From Dactylonectria macrodidyma (lineage: Eukaryota > Ascomycota > Sordariomycetes > Hypocreales > Nectriaceae): a stretch of 64,000 bases of DNA. A program made the position numbers and the translations under genes. Shown piece by piece: positions 24,722 to 36,416 of this stretch; the first letter of the stretch is position 1, and each line of letters opens with the position of its first letter. Location: NCBI GenBank assembly GCA_020744425.1, contig JAGMUV010000004.1:124001-188000 (forward strand). Direction: 5' to 3'. The notes beneath the pieces are model-generated. The model was not told the DNA's origin. It ran no database searches and was given only the letters and a program-made list of their open reading frames with translations.

Positions 24722-25522
24722 TCAGTCCGTTACAGGCCCAACAGAGTCCGACGCTGCATCAATGCCGTTTGGTAACTCGTCGACTCCGTTTGGCAACTGC
24801 TCAGCTGGAGGATCTCGGTTCCTAACAGGTGCCTCTTCTGAATCGTCGATGACAGTGGCTTGTCGCCGAGCTTCATTGTCACCATCTTGTAGCGGCATCT
24901 CGGTCTGCTCCCTCGCATCGACATTCACAACCAACACCGCGCCATAGAGCCTCCCTCGAATCCCCTCCATCACCGCCTCCATCTCTCCCGCGGGCAGTCG
25001 GTCGCGCAGCTCGATTGTCCGCACAACGTGGTCCGCTGGCGGAGCAGCCGCGACTCGCGTGACCACCACGGGCGTCACAGCACTCCTCGTGAGATACAGG
25101 CGGGCCTGCCTCAATCTCACGCGCTCTCTGAGACCATTCTGTGTCGCCAAGATGGACAAACCGTCGAGGAGAGTATCGCGGCTAGGTGGCGAGTCGTAGA
25201 CGGCTTCAAGGGAGATGCTAAAGGGATCGGGATTGTGACCTGGCCGGTGCGTTCCATGAAAAATGACTTTGATTCTAATTTGAGCGACGGCGTAATACAG
25301 AGGGATAGAGATTGTTGATGGGGAGTACCATCGGAGGGTTAGAATATGGTTAGGGAAGACAATGGGATAGGCAATTGGAGTTGTGAGAATAGGTGCGGCG
25401 ATGGTGTAGAGTGAAGTCGCCGCAACCAAAGGAACAGCTCTCGGCTGGAACCGGAACATTGGGGATTGGAAGAGCGATTGCATGGCCTTAGGAACAATAC
25501 TGGGTCCCTCTAGGAATTTCAT
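24722..25522 (-). CDS. hypothetical protein (266 aa), possible membrane or mitochondrial
   Basis: Single-exon frame from an ATG. The N-terminal region has Arg/Phe-rich residues (MFRFQPRAVP) followed by a hydrophobic stretch at about residues 30-55 (VAATSLYTIAAPILTTPIAY), which may be a membrane segment or part of a targeting region. The middle is a hydrophilic domain rich in Arg and Val (TPVVVTRVAAAPPADHVVRT, then EMEAVMEGIRGRLYGAVLVV). The tail is acidic with a near repeat of PNGVDELPNGID. The domain is unknown to me. The patterned hydrophobicity over the first 215 residues argues for a real gene. Confidence 0.6.
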   Translation of the reverse strand: MKFLEGPSIVPKAMQSLFQSPMFRFQPRAVPLVAATSLYTIAAPILTTPIAYPIVFPNHILTLRWYSPSTISIPLYYAVAQIRIKVIFHGTHRPGHNPDPFSISLEAVYDSPPSRDTLLDGLSILATQNGLRERVRLRQARLYLTRSAVTPVVVTRVAAAPPADHVVRTIELRDRLPAGEMEAVMEGIRGRLYGAVLVVNVDAREQTEMPLQDGDNEARRQATVIDDSEEAPVRNRDPPAEQLPNGVDELPNGIDAASDSVGPVTD

Positions 25523-26536
25523 GAGAGGAAAATTATTTGCTTCCGAGTTTCGAAGTCGGTCGCAAACTAAATGATTCTACGATTATGTAGGTGCAGGGTA
25601 GTTCGTGATGCAATGTCAACGACGGCCTGCACGCGTCACTGAGTGGTACGCTAGGAGATGCGCGATTCAAAAAATATGGCGATGAAATCAGTACCGAATG
25701 TCACAAGTAAAAATATTTGACGATTTGTGTTGCAAAAGAGAACTGGTCCAATGGGCTGGTGTCCGCTCTTGCAAGTGAAGTAATGTCGAGCAAATATAAT
25801 ATTATTGCTCAACACTCTGTTGACGAAAGTAGCACGGATAAAATCTAACAAATAACTACCTAGCCAATTAATGATGCGCGGGATCGACAAGAAAACGGGA
25901 TGAAGGCAAGAGCCCTCGCTGTTTCCGGCGATTGTCACGAATGAATGGCTACGTGAAGGAGACACACTTGGCCTCCTAGATGTGAATCGCGGCCAAGGCT
26001 CCCACCTGCATGAATGACTGACTTCCTGAGATAGGTAATATTCTCATCCAAAGGTTGTAAAAAATGACACATGATGTGATTGCTTTTGTCTCCCCCTACA
26101 TTGGCGGGCTTTCTTTCTGCTGACAGTTTGGTTTAGCCACATCACATCGCGCTCTCTGGGCGAAAACTTGCAATCACTAGGCTGCCTTTCCTTGAATTGG
26201 TGACAAGCGCAATCGCCAGACAAACCGAGAGAGGCTGAAGCTGAAAGTCTCAGTCGTGGCAAATCTGTGTCGGACGTCATCAAGGGGCGCGCAGTTTCGT
26301 GGCAAAGTTGTCAGACATTTGTCGCCGAGGAAGACCAAGGCGCTCGAGACCATTCCACCTGGACAGTGAGTGCACACACTGCCAAACTGTCTGCTCAACA
26401 GCGATGTACACTTCGACCAAAAAAGCCACTATTTATTAATGGGTAGGTAGGCATGATACTTGATGGCTCACAAGTGTCTAGTGTTGACGGTTGAAGCATG
26501 AGAAGACCTACAGTCAATGGCAAAAAAAGACAAAAA
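25523..26536. other. intergenic region before the 5S genes
   Basis: A moderately AT-rich stretch around 25,640-25,970 carries a 104-codon minus-strand frame with no recognisable features. No repeats or RNA genes are seen before the 5S pair. Confidence 0.5.
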
Positions 26537-26655
26537 ACATACAACAGCGAGGATTCCCCGGTCGTCACCGACCCGAGTACTAATTCGCCGCTTCTCAGCT
26601 TGACTAAGGGAGAGCGGACGGGATCCCGTATTTTCTAAGAGCTATGGTCGTATGT
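26537..26655 (-). rRNA. 5S rRNA gene, copy A
   Basis: Read on the minus strand, the 119-nt sequence begins ACATACGACCATAGC and ends GTTGTATGT, so the two ends pair as helix I. The internal GGGATCCCGTCCGCTC is the conserved fungal 5S segment that overlaps the TFIIIA/pol III internal control region, and TTAGTACTCGGGTCGGTGAC follows. A run of T on the minus strand just past the 3' end serves as pol III terminator. 5S genes dispersed away from the rDNA repeat are usual in filamentous ascomycetes. Helix V differs from copy B by paired changes. Confidence 0.93.
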
Positions 26656-26732
26656 GGTGGTTGTGGCGGTGGGCTGGGTTATATGCGGGAAGGAGGCTAT
26701 CTCCACAAGATAGTCAAAAACACCAAAAAAAG

Positions 26733-26851
26733 ACATACAACAGTGGGGATTCCCCGGTCGTCACCGACCCGAGTACTAATCCACCGCTTCTCAGCTTGAC
26801 TAAGGGAGAGCGGACGGGATCCCGTATTTTCTAAGAGCTATGGTCGTATGT
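26733..26851 (-). rRNA. 5S rRNA gene, copy B
   Basis: Same strand and length (119 nt) as copy A, with the 5' end 196 bp from that of copy A. It begins ACATACGACCATAGC and ends GTTGTATGT, followed on the minus strand by CTTTTTTT, a strong pol III terminator. It is nearly identical to copy A over the first 70 nt. In the helix V region copy B has GTGG pairing with CCAC where copy A has GCGA pairing with TCGC, so pairing is kept in both. Confidence 0.93.
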
Positions 26852-28020
26852 GCTTGGTTGTTGTGTTGAGTTGGCTTACATACGTGGCCGAGGGGTTTCG
26901 ATGAAAGAGGTCACACAGAATACATGGTGAGATTCCCCAATTCTCTGACTAGTTGTCTCGATGGATGGCGTTTCGCTGTCTATTATGGTGCTAGCTCATA
27001 AATGTTGTGTCCGTAGGCATCGAGACGAGATGTCTCACTTATGTTGTCTCATAGCTGACCGACCATTCACCAGTGCCGACGCCGATGCCGGGTTTCGGCT
27101 TCACCCGGTCGGCCCAGCCCCGGTCACTGTTGTGGGGGTTTTGTCACGGCCATCTTGGTAGCGGCAAGTGCCAAAAAGTGATGGACGGTCTCTATTGGTG
27201 AGCGATGGCGATCGAGGCTTTGAGTCCTATGCCCGCTTGGGAAGAGGGAGGGGGGGCCTAGCTGATCAACTGACGGCATTCGGTAGAAGAGCAGCCTGTC
27301 TTGCTTTCTCGACTTGCTTGATTGGCAAGGGTTTTTAGGCTGGTAAATGGGGAAGATGCGATGGAGTGGGCTGTAAGTACATACGGATAAGGTAGAGAGA
27401 TGTCGAGAACCTGGGGACTTATATAGAGACCGGGGCCTAATTGCTACTTCCACGATACATTTCCCGTCTCCATCAGCTGATATACCCTGCCGTCTTTCCT
27501 TATGGCATCCTTTCTCTCAACCAAGAGGAAACTCGTCTCTCCTCCACCTCTGTCTGAGACGAAAGCGGTGACCAAGGAAAATGGACACGGCGTGTGGGAA
27601 AAGAAAAAAAGCCACCTACCTCCCTGCCAGATCGACGTGTCTAGCACAACGCCACGTCCCGCTGCTTCGGCCGGCTCTAGAAACTAGCTTCACACACGCC
27701 TTTTTCACCACCCTTCTCTTTTTTATCCCCTCTCGTGTGCGAAGCTTTGCGAGGCGCCACACTTCCTAACGGCGGTCGTGGTGAGTTTTTTGCTGGGTCA
27801 TCCGTCGCCTGCAGGCATGACAGGTCGCAGGTGCTGTAGGTTTGTGTCATGGGGCGTAACTAAAAGTACAGTCGACCGATAGCTACGTTCTGTTGTTGTT
27901 GTTGTCTCATCTTGTTCTCTCCCTTTAGACTACCTGCTGCAGCTATCTTTACCTCTCACCTCATTGCTTTATCTGAGCCGCCACCCGCCCGTCCGCCACC
28001 AAAAAGCCGGCCTATATGTG
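26852..28020. other. region between the 5S genes and the membrane protein gene
   Basis: Short overlapping frames on both strands, none recognisable. The part from about 27,860 is C/T-rich with a short TTG run and looks like promoter or leader sequence. Confidence 0.45.
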
Positions 28021-28326
28021 ATGGAGTCTCGATCCAACACCTCCTCCCTTGAGAAAGAAAAAAGTGACAGCGCTACTCGCGATAAATACTCCGGGAGCAA
28101 GGTGAGGAAATCATGCTACTGTCAACGTAACTAACTACCCGAGTATACATGGCTAGTCCGATTTGTACAATGGCTACCTTCTTAGCGGTAAGTCTACGTT
28201 AGTAAAATGCAGTATGCAATATGATGTAGCGTAGCCCAACGAGTTGACTGACAAGCCAACCCTCATCATTCTTGCTCTCTCCCCGACTCCGCCCCTCGCA
28301 TTCACTCTCAGCTCCTACAAAAGTGA
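28021..28326 (+). CDS. candidate spliced short ORF (60 aa) or leader uORF
   Basis: An ATG opens 27 codons (MESRSNTSSLEKEKSD and on) ending at a GTGAGG donor. After a 54-nt intron-like stretch with CTAAC then ATGGCTAG, a 31-nt exon (28,157-28,187) ends at GTAAGT. A third segment starts at 28,256 after a CTGAC branch-like site and runs to TGA at 28,324-28,326. Phases agree across both junctions, giving about 60 residues with no known motif. It sits 170 nt before the membrane-protein ATG, so it may be a spliced leader of that gene. Confidence 0.22.
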
Positions 28327-28497
28327 AATAATACCAAAATAAATGTCCACATATCGATACCGGACGAGTGTTGAAAAAGAATTTCCCTCTCCTCCCTTTC
28401 CCTGCTTACAGCCTCCTACATCTCCACATCCCTCCAACATCCCATTCGTCTATTCCAATCCGTCCCTCGCCTCGTCCTCTCTCTCCGCCATGATATC

Positions 28498-29850
28498 ATG
28501 CCGGGCACGCTTATTCCACCGTGGTACGCCCCTGACTTGCCCTCGTGCGATGACCTCACCGTCGTGAGCGTCGCTTGGGGCTTCTCCCTGGGCCTCACAG
28601 CCTTTGGCGTCATCCGGGCCAGCAACCAGACCCTTCACCAGTGGAGGCGCACACGTAGGGTCACGGCCTACATGATCTTCATCTGGCTCGAGCTGGTCGC
28701 AAGCACCGTTATAGGGGGGATTGGATGGGGGCATGTATATGGGACCATTCCGCCTAGGTGAGTGTGCATATTCTGTTCCTACATAAAGACATCCCAATTA
28801 CAATGGCTCTGGTTTAACACAAGTTGGAATAGCTTCGAATTTTTCTTCTTCATGAGTACGCAACACCAAGACAAGACCCCCTCCTCAACCCCGTCCTAAC
28901 CTCCCTATCAGTCATCATGTGGATGTTCCAAATCCATTGCATCATGCAAATCATCATTAACCGCATTGCCCTGCTCGCAATCTCGCCGACCACCGTCTGC
29001 CGCCTCCGCTGGGGCATCTTTAGCATCCTGCTCGTCATCAACATCTCTGTCGGCTGCGTCTGGATCCCCGCCCGCTTGCAGATTAACCCGACCTGGATTC
29101 ACGTCAACAACATCTACGACCGCCTCGAGAAGGCCATCTTCGCCGCCATCGACGTCTGTCTGAACCTGTATTTCGTCTACCTCGTCCGCTCCTCGCTCAT
29201 AGAGTACGGCCTCACTAAATATATTCTGCTGTACCGCTTCAACCAGGTCATGATTGTGTTGTCTCTTACCATGGATGTGAGTAGACGCCAACAATACGAA
29301 TGGAAGCCTGATGTTAGCTAACTGTCGAATGCAGATTCTCATCATTGCGACTATGTCCTTGAGCAATACCTTTCTCTACGTCATCTTTCACCCACTCGCG
29401 TACCTCGTCAAGCTTCACATCGAGCTCTCCATGGCCGACCTCATCGGAAAAATCGTCAAGGCCACCGGGCCCGACCTCACCTGCGCCTGTGTCTGCCACC
29501 AGAACAGCATCCACCCCTTTGCCTTCACGCCGAATCTGGACAGCAGCGCTCCCGCCGAGGCTGGACCTGCTGCTTCTATCCACAGGCGCATGCGGCGCAA
29601 GTGGCCTAAATGGCCGGCGCCCCTGCGCGTGATCCGACGGAGCCATGGCGGAGGCGATGATGCGCAGGGTGCTGTCGCGGGTCGCAATGGCATCGGGCTA
29701 CGGAGGATGCCTCGTACGGAGGAGTTTGGCGGGAGAACGCATAGTTGTCCGACGCTGCCGGTGCGCAAAGATTCGGGATTCGCCACGACTAGCATGGCCA
29801 GCTCGGGCCAGTCGAGCAGTAACAAGAGCGCTACTGATCACCTCGATTGA
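28498..29850 (+). CDS. fungal multi-pass integral membrane protein, function unknown
   Basis: Proposed exons are 28498-28757, 28833-28855, 28912-29276 and 29335-29850, 387 aa. The 23-nt second exon encodes only FEFFFFM and is required to keep phase. Several membrane segments are visible: VSVAWGFSLGLTAFGVI, YMIFIWLELVASTVIGGIGW, FEFFFFMIIMWMFQIHCIMQ, GIFSILLVINISVGCVWIPA, AIFAAIDVCLNLYFVYLV, and two near VMIVLSLTMD and ATMSLSNTFLYVIFHPLAYL. The order is about seven helices with an extracellular-type N-terminus and a cytoplasmic basic, Ser-rich tail of some 110 residues. This resembles the Pezizomycotina integral membrane proteins often annotated only as such, and overlaps in style with Pth11-like proteins, but no CFEM or other domain is present. 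No function is assigned. Confidence 0.82.
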
Positions 29851-30520
29851 CGCCGACCCGGCTCGCAGCTTCACACAATCGACGAACGGGAATCTGTACC
29901 GCCCTGTACATAGTACTGCCGCCGTCGCTGCTGTTACCGCCGGGAACCAGTACCGAGTACATTGGCCAAGCAAGGGCCGAACGAGCTGGCGGCACAAAGG
30001 GCTGACGGGCCTGAATCACTGGCGGATTGATGGCGCATCCACGTTTTGTTGAGCGCGTGAACCAAACGCCGTCCAAGCCACCAACGACAATCGTTCATGT
30101 TGTCGTCGTGAGCCTTCCCTAGATCGGCTTAACTTCCCGATATCCTACGAAAGACTGGCCAGCGGGTACTCACGGGATGAGCGCCGCCTCCACCGCCACG
30201 ATCGTCAAGCCTCGAGACGCGGGGGCTCCACCCCCACACCTAGCTAATCCGAAAGCCATTTGGGTAAATCTGAGATGACTGAGATCTGCTCGCAAGGGAA
30301 GAGGTGATGTGAGGCGAGATTTTCCACTCAGAAGCACTCATGCGGACCCGTGCTACGGGGTTATGCTCCTGGTCCTACTCCTGTGCCACGTCCTCGCATG
30401 CGAACCCCAGACCGTCGACCGTTGACCGTCTGCCCTGTCGCATCAACCCCGGCCCTCGGCCCCGCACGCCTCGGCTCACCCCGGAGTCTTTTGCACCCCG
30501 CAGGCTCCACCCGCCGCATT
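29851..30520. other. 3' flank of the membrane protein gene
   Basis: Nothing recognisable. Frames around 30,340-30,610 on both strands are Pro/Arg-rich and compositional. Confidence 0.5.
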
Positions 30521-30817
30521 CTACAACACAAGGGACCCAAGGTTGACCCCGTCGGTTTTGACCTCCATGTCATACTTCGGTAATACCGTTTTATACTCGT
30601 CCATGATGCCATTCAACCCGTAAGTTGCCGTTCCTTCTTCAACGCCAAACTCGACTGATGACGAGCCCCCAGTCCTCATGTCCCTAGATTCATCTTCATC
30701 ACCTGGTGACGAGAGCTGTGATGTTGTGCTCCTGGGCCTTCTCGACTGTGAATCCTGTCTCACATAGCACCACGCGTGCTGTGGTGCCATATTCGGTTGG
30801 GTGAATGTTTTCATCAT
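30521..30817 (-). CDS. candidate hypothetical protein (98 aa)
   Basis: An intact frame from two adjacent ATGs (MMKTFTQPNMAPQHAW) to TAG. The composition is mixed and protein-like, with a Ser/Arg/Asp-rich middle and a C-terminal MDEYKTVLPKYDMEVK. There is no signal, membrane segment or known motif. It stands alone between the membrane protein and the PFK2 gene. Length and isolation make chance possible. Confidence 0.22.
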   Translation of the reverse strand: MMKTFTQPNMAPQHAWCYVRQDSQSRRPRSTTSQLSSPGDEDESRDMRTGGSSSVEFGVEEGTATYGLNGIMDEYKTVLPKYDMEVKTDGVNLGSLVL

Positions 30818-31267
30818 ATCATTTAGTAGCTAGAATCATATCCATCCTCCCAAGGTTGAAAGAAGAATAAAACAACACAAAGAATGACGGCCATGCCTTT
30901 GCACGGGCTGCCGCGATCCCCAATCATAATCCCCAATAATCCCATCATATCTGTCATTATGGCCATCAGCCACTCGAACCATTCCCGATCGCGCATGACG
31001 AAAACAGTAAAAAGCACAAGTCTTCGCTTGTAGCCTAGATTTCCTGGGAATACAATCCTTATTTTTGCTTTCAATTCGTTTGATGCCCATCTCGGGTATG
31101 CTCCGCGCCCTTGCCCGTTTCGTTCGTAATTTTGTCGTTTTTTCCATGACGACTTATCCTCTGCGCCCAAGATTTGTGTGCCGTGCCCGATCAAATTGAT
31201 CCCTTATGTACTGGGTGCTTAAATGGTTGAGTGCTTCGTTGCTCGCGCACCCCTTCCCTACTTCGAC
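30818..31267. other. 3' flank of the PFK2/FBPase gene
   Basis: AT-richer sequence downstream of the minus-strand PFK2 stop. A 123-codon minus frame here has no recognisable feature and is most simply 3' UTR and flank. Confidence 0.5.
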
Positions 31268-32846
31268 TTACAGTCGCTCGGGAGCGGGGTTCTCATGCTT
31301 GGCTGTGCTGCCTTTTCCTCTCCAGGTGCTGACAGCAGGGATGTTGGCCTCGTAACGCACCTCATCCGTGCCATAGGCGCCCGGGGTTAGTTTAATGAGC
31401 GTGTGGAGGGGAACATTCATCCATGGACTCTTTGTCTGGTCCTTCTTCATGAAATAGGCATACACGCATCGCAAGACTGCTTGGTGGGTAACAATCAGAA
31501 TATCCTCGCTACGCTCTAGCTCCATGATGATGGGCTCAAGGCGGATCACCACATCACGATATGATTCTCCGCCACGATAGCGGTAGTTGTACTTGTCCTC
31601 GTCGCGGGCGGCGAAGTCGTCCGGGTAGCGGTCTTTAATTTCCTGGTATGTAAGGCCGTCGCAAACGCCAGAGTCAAGCTCATCGAGAGCCTTCCACTGG
31701 AGCTGGTTGTAGTGCTCGGGAAGGAAACGAGCAGTAGCAATGGTTCGTCGCAATGTGGACGTCCAGACAGTAAGTGGGCGGTCGTCCTGGGTACAATATT
31801 AATATCGTTTGTAGTAGGAAGCTCATGGGATAAAACATACGCCAACCGATTTGCGGACTAGCTCAGGGAGCTTCCGGGCATATTGTTCTCCTCGGGGGGA
31901 GAGGAGCGTGTCGCCACCAATCCTTCCGTCTAGGTTGTACAAGGACTCACCGTGCTATTGTGGGGTTAACGGACTTGCTCAGGGTTCAACGCGGGGTAGA
32001 TTGTCTTACTCTCGACAGCCAAACCGACCGGGGCCGGATGTGTAAATTCATGAGATAGTAGACAACTCGACTCTGGAGGTAGTCTCGAATGCGGCTGATA
32101 ATGACTTGCTTGCCCACATCCATGATCTTAAGGTATGTCAAATGAGACTCGTCGCCATCGGCGTCGATGGTGCAGTAGACCTTTTCGTAGTTGCGGATTC
32201 GGTTGCGGAAGTCGAGGGCGGCCTTCTCTGGGTCCTGGCCCTTGTAATCGGGACTAGTAGTTTTGACATCGCGGATATTGGCCATGATGAGCTCCTCGTC
32301 GTCACACTTGCTTTCAACGAAGAGCACCTCAACGCCGTTGGCATTGCAGGTCTCGAGGACCCACTTCCTCCGTTCTTGGGTCGAGTTGGTAGCATCCAAG
32401 ATACCAACCACACCTCCACTGCGGAACCAGGCGAGCATATCGGCGACAGCAGCCTCGGCAGCGGCGCGACGCTTGCGCTCGCCTTCAGGGTTGTTGGTAT
32501 CGAAGAAGTCAGCTGTAGGCTGAGGGGCATCGTTTCGCCGGTAGTTTCCGACATTGAAAGTCTGGGCTGGGATGGAGAGCCATTGCAGGTAGCGTTGAGC
32601 TGCGGACGAGTAAAAGAGTTAGCAAACATATCTAAAGGAGACATGCGCAGTACGGCTCGATAGAACCGGGCGAACGGGATTGTGCGTTGCATCGACGCGG
32701 GGTCGAGAGGAGGAAAGACATGGAAAAAAGCAACACGTACCTCGCTGTGCTATGTAGCTCTTGCCTCTCGCGGGGAGTCCCACCATGACCACACAGATCT
32801 TTGTGTCCTCAACCTGGACACCGACTCCATTAGTTCGGGACGGCAT
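31268..32846 (-). CDS. 6-phosphofructo-2-kinase / fructose-2,6-bisphosphatase
   Basis: Bifunctional enzyme of the cytosol that makes and breaks fructose-2,6-bisphosphate, the activator of phosphofructokinase and inhibitor of fructose-1,6-bisphosphatase. Proposed exons on the minus strand are 32846-32741, 32599-32010, 31954-31841 and 31786-31268, 442 aa. The kinase part has the P-loop GLPARGKS at residues 23-30 and continues through QWLSIPAQTFNVGNYRR and GILDATNSTQERR. The phosphatase part has the phosphohistidine motif SRHGES (His233, spanning the exon 2/3 junction), then LDSGVCDGLTYQEI and ILIVTHQAVLRC with the second histidine. Both halves look intact, so both activities are expected; the balance cannot be read from sequence. 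Yeast relatives are Pfk26 and Fbp26. The first intron is 141 nt, longer than the others. Confidence 0.95.
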
Positions 32847-35800
32847 ATTGGCGGTGTTGGATGCTATTGTGTGGCTGCGAGATCAAGAACGAGATTGGAA
32901 TCGTAGAAGAGACGGATGCTCCAATACTGCAGAGACATGAATCGGAAGGATGGGCCGCCAGTCACTGGTCAATGGTTGACAGAACAGCTGTGACGGAAAT
33001 AGTGGAGGTCGCGTGAGCCTCGGGCAGCTTGCCTCGGGGGAGGAGAAGGAGCGAGCTGAGGTTGCAGCAGCAAACAGCCAAGGTTATCGGAGGAGTGTGG
33101 GGTGGGTTGGAGCGATTGAGCGAGTGATTGTGTGGATAAGTGCGTTTGGTGTGTGCGCGACGACACCTCCTTCCCGGGACCGATGATGCGGGAATCGATC
33201 GAGTTGATCAATCAATCGAACGAGGGATGGAGAACGAGGGATGAATCAATCACTGGCGCCTCAAGTACAGAGCGAGTCACACGCTTTTCCAGCGATTCAG
33301 ACTCGGAGCTTGTGTGGAGACGGTGGTCGGGCCCGTTGTGGTGGTTCTGTTGGTCAAACAAGCTGCTGTTGCACTGCAACAAGGCGTGTAAAGTCTGGCG
33401 AGGCACGACGAGGAAGAGGCAAGGTAGCGAGGCAGAGAGAAGGGACGATCGAGGTGTGCAAGTGGTGAAGGCCGGGGAAAAGGAACCCGACAGAGGGCGA
33501 GCTACTCCGTATGTACTGGTGGTGGAGAGGAAAGGCGGGGACGGGTAGCAGAAGTGGATGAATGGGCGAGAAGGCCTGGAGTCCTGGACGGTATGAAATA
33601 GGAGCGGAGAACTGGGTAGGAATGGAAGAATGGAGAAATGGAGGAATGGATGGAGAAAAGGGAGAAAGAAGCAGAGAAAGAGATGAGCAAGAGACGGCGG
33701 CGGGACAAGGCCGTGAGAGCGAGCCAGCGATAGTCCTGGTGATTGGGGTCCCAAGGCAGAAAAACGACACCTCCGGCTGAGAATACACCCGAGAAGCAGC
33801 AGAGCAGAAACGAAAAGCTCAAAAAAGCACCCGACCTGACTGTCGACAAAAACGACGTGCGGCTTGCATCGTCTTGTTCAAAGTCGCGGCTCCATCTGAT
33901 TCATGACGATGAAATGGATGGATGACCACGGCAGGCCAATCCCAACCCGCCAAAGCTCGCCTGAGCCCGCCTAAGCCCGGGACAGCGATCCACTGTAGCG
34001 GTCCTAACCCCCGCTCTGTGAGCCCCGGCCTGTCCTCAGCGGCCCCTCGAGCCCCCCAGGGCCCAGTGCCTTGAAAAGCTTGGGGGTCCAGGTGCACAGC
34101 GGATCCAGCTAAGGACCCAACTAGGGGCCTAGCAAGCTCCATCTGGCCCATCTGCCCGCCCAGAAGGTGCCAAATCTGTGCCTGGCGCTCGCCAACAGTT
34201 GCCTCCAAGCCACTTTTGGAAGCTTTGGTCATGTTGACTGAATCAATATCCACCCATTGCCCAGTGACAATGGAACCCACGTCGTTGTGAGGAACCGTTG
34301 TTGAGGTGAAGGTGTCCTGGAATGTGCTGCAGTCTTCCCTGGAACACCCTCTAAGAGCGCCTCTCCAACGCCTCTTCAGTGCCCTCCAGCGCCCCCCTCG
34401 CCACCCCTCACCTCCGGCAGCAGCCCTGGCGCACCACCCCAAGCCCCTCATCCTCATCGGGGATGCCTTCCAGCACATCCCCGGTAGAGAACACAATCTG
34501 CCCTGCATTCTCGATTCCTGCCCTCCACTTTACTTTTCTCTACCGAGGGTGGGGCATGAGCCATCGTCCCAGCTCTCCAGCCCTGCGAGCCTTCGAAGTG
34601 TGGCGGCGGGTGTCAGCTGCCTCCGACTCCTCCCGGTGTCGTCGGTCTCAATGTCGAGTATCAGGAACTGTAGGACGGACTGCGTCCTCCAGTTTCCAGC
34701 TTCAGATATCGCTGGGTGAGCGGCCGGATAGCCACCCGAGCGCAAGGATGGCTTTATCCCGGGTCCGGATCACGGCGGCGACCCCAGCCACGAGAAGCAC
34801 AGCGCAGCCCGGTCCCGTGTCCTGTCCAATTCCCGGTTCTCATCCATAGGCCAAGGACGTATCGGTCTATGTCAGTCTCGAGTGTGCTGCAGGAATAGCC
34901 ACCGAGAACCCGTCCACGGGACCCTTGCCCCTCCGGCTCTGTCCGAATTGGCACCACTCCCGCCTCCGTCGTGTCATCTTTCCTTCCATCCGTCCACAAT
35001 CCCTTGACGGGCATCTTCTTGCATTCGGAGATGGTCCGGGGGGGTCGTGACTTTGACTTCCATCACCAATCTCGTCACCGTGGCTCGCCCACGCTTTGCT
35101 CGACCGATACGTGCATACCGGGGCATACAATAGCCCATCTGCTTCTAGCCTGCCAGGGGCCGCACTCCATTGGTGTCTCTCCATAGGTGTCTCTCCAGGT
35201 GTCTCTCCCCATAGGTCCAGGCACCTGCAAGGTCAAGGGAGCGACTCCCTGACGATCATGTTTGCTCGTGCTCCCCCGGGTTCCCCTCTTCGGTCGAATC
35301 TGTGTCGGTGACCGAGCCAGCGAGGGGCAGCTTTGCCCACCCGGCTCCAAGGACGTGGGTACCTGCCGCAGCCCAAAGCCCGCTCCCAGCGTCCGCACAC
35401 CGCCTTGCGGTACCACGAGGTCACTCAGCAGCGAATGCGGCGGATCAATTCGTATCAATAGCCGACTTCACCCACTTGAGAGAATCGACCGGCTATGGGT
35501 ATGTGGTCATGGAATTCCTTGTTTTGACAGCGGGAAATGACGCTCACCTTGCTGAAGCTCCACGTGTTACCACGGACCCTAGTAACCGCTGGTGATGGCG
35601 GCCCTGGTGCAACGCCTCTCATTCCGAAACCCAACGCAGCTAATTGGCGCGGCTTGCTCTGTGGGTTTGACTGGGAATGATATGTTCTAGGGCGGATGTA
35701 GTCGTTTGAGATGTAACTCAGGAATTTTCTGCAGTATCCTCTGTAGAAACGAAATGTAGCCGTGTTCCTTCGGAGAAATTTTGTTGAGCGCGAAAAGGAC

Positions 35801-36416
35801 GATGGATGACGAGGTCAACGATGTGTTTCGAGGCAATTCTGGCAGCAGAGACTGAGAAGGTTCGTTATCGCGATAAGATTGTCAAGACTGTCTGTTGTGA
35901 TAACTGCCTGCCATAACGACTTTGTTATCTGCTCGCTCCTTCCTCCCATAGGACAGCAACTCACACATGTTACACCGATAATCTGTAATGCACTCACTGA
36001 TTTTCCTACGGGGGCAACTTGCGTCCTCAGGTACCCTCTCTTTTAGCTCACCTTACATTAATCACCTCACCTCCTGACCTTGCACATCTATCAATCCCAT
36101 TCGACATCGTGAGACTAAGGCATCAGATGCTTCTTGCGTCAGATTGTCATCTCCAAACTTGATCAATTCCGTTTCCCCCCAGGACTATCTTGCCTTTATC
36201 TGGCCCACCTTGTTTCCTCCTTGCCAGACCGGGCTCCCCGAGAGCTCACCACACCTTGATCACCCGGTGAAGGTCACATCCAATTCATCGCCTTCTTGTT
36301 CAGTCTATGGTTCCGGCATGATGGTATCACCGCGCCAATCCCGATACCTCGTCGTTCCTATCATCATACCACGGCAATACACACCCTTCAATATTGGCGA
36401 GTTTGCGGGCGCACCT
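32847..36416. other. 3.6-kb gene-poor region
   Basis: The part to about 33,850 is the PFK2 promoter and leader; its minus strand is C/T-rich. Between 33,900 and 35,600 many overlapping frames occur on both strands, the longest 229 codons on the minus strand at 33,819-34,508, with no known domain and a low-complexity Trp/Arg/Gly-rich start. A short imperfect repeat of CATAGGTGTCTCTC lies near 35,170-35,215. No gene is supported. Confidence 0.45.

Noticed and set aside
26900..26960. Possible third 5S fragment (ACATGGTGAGATTCCCC)
   Set aside because: Only a short resemblance to the 5S 3' end; no helix I partner and no conserved GGGATCCCGTCCGCTC segment.
33819..34849. Long frames on both strands around 34 kb (up to 229 codons)
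   Set aside because: GC-rich low-complexity sequence, frames overlap on both strands and show no family resemblance or splice structure.
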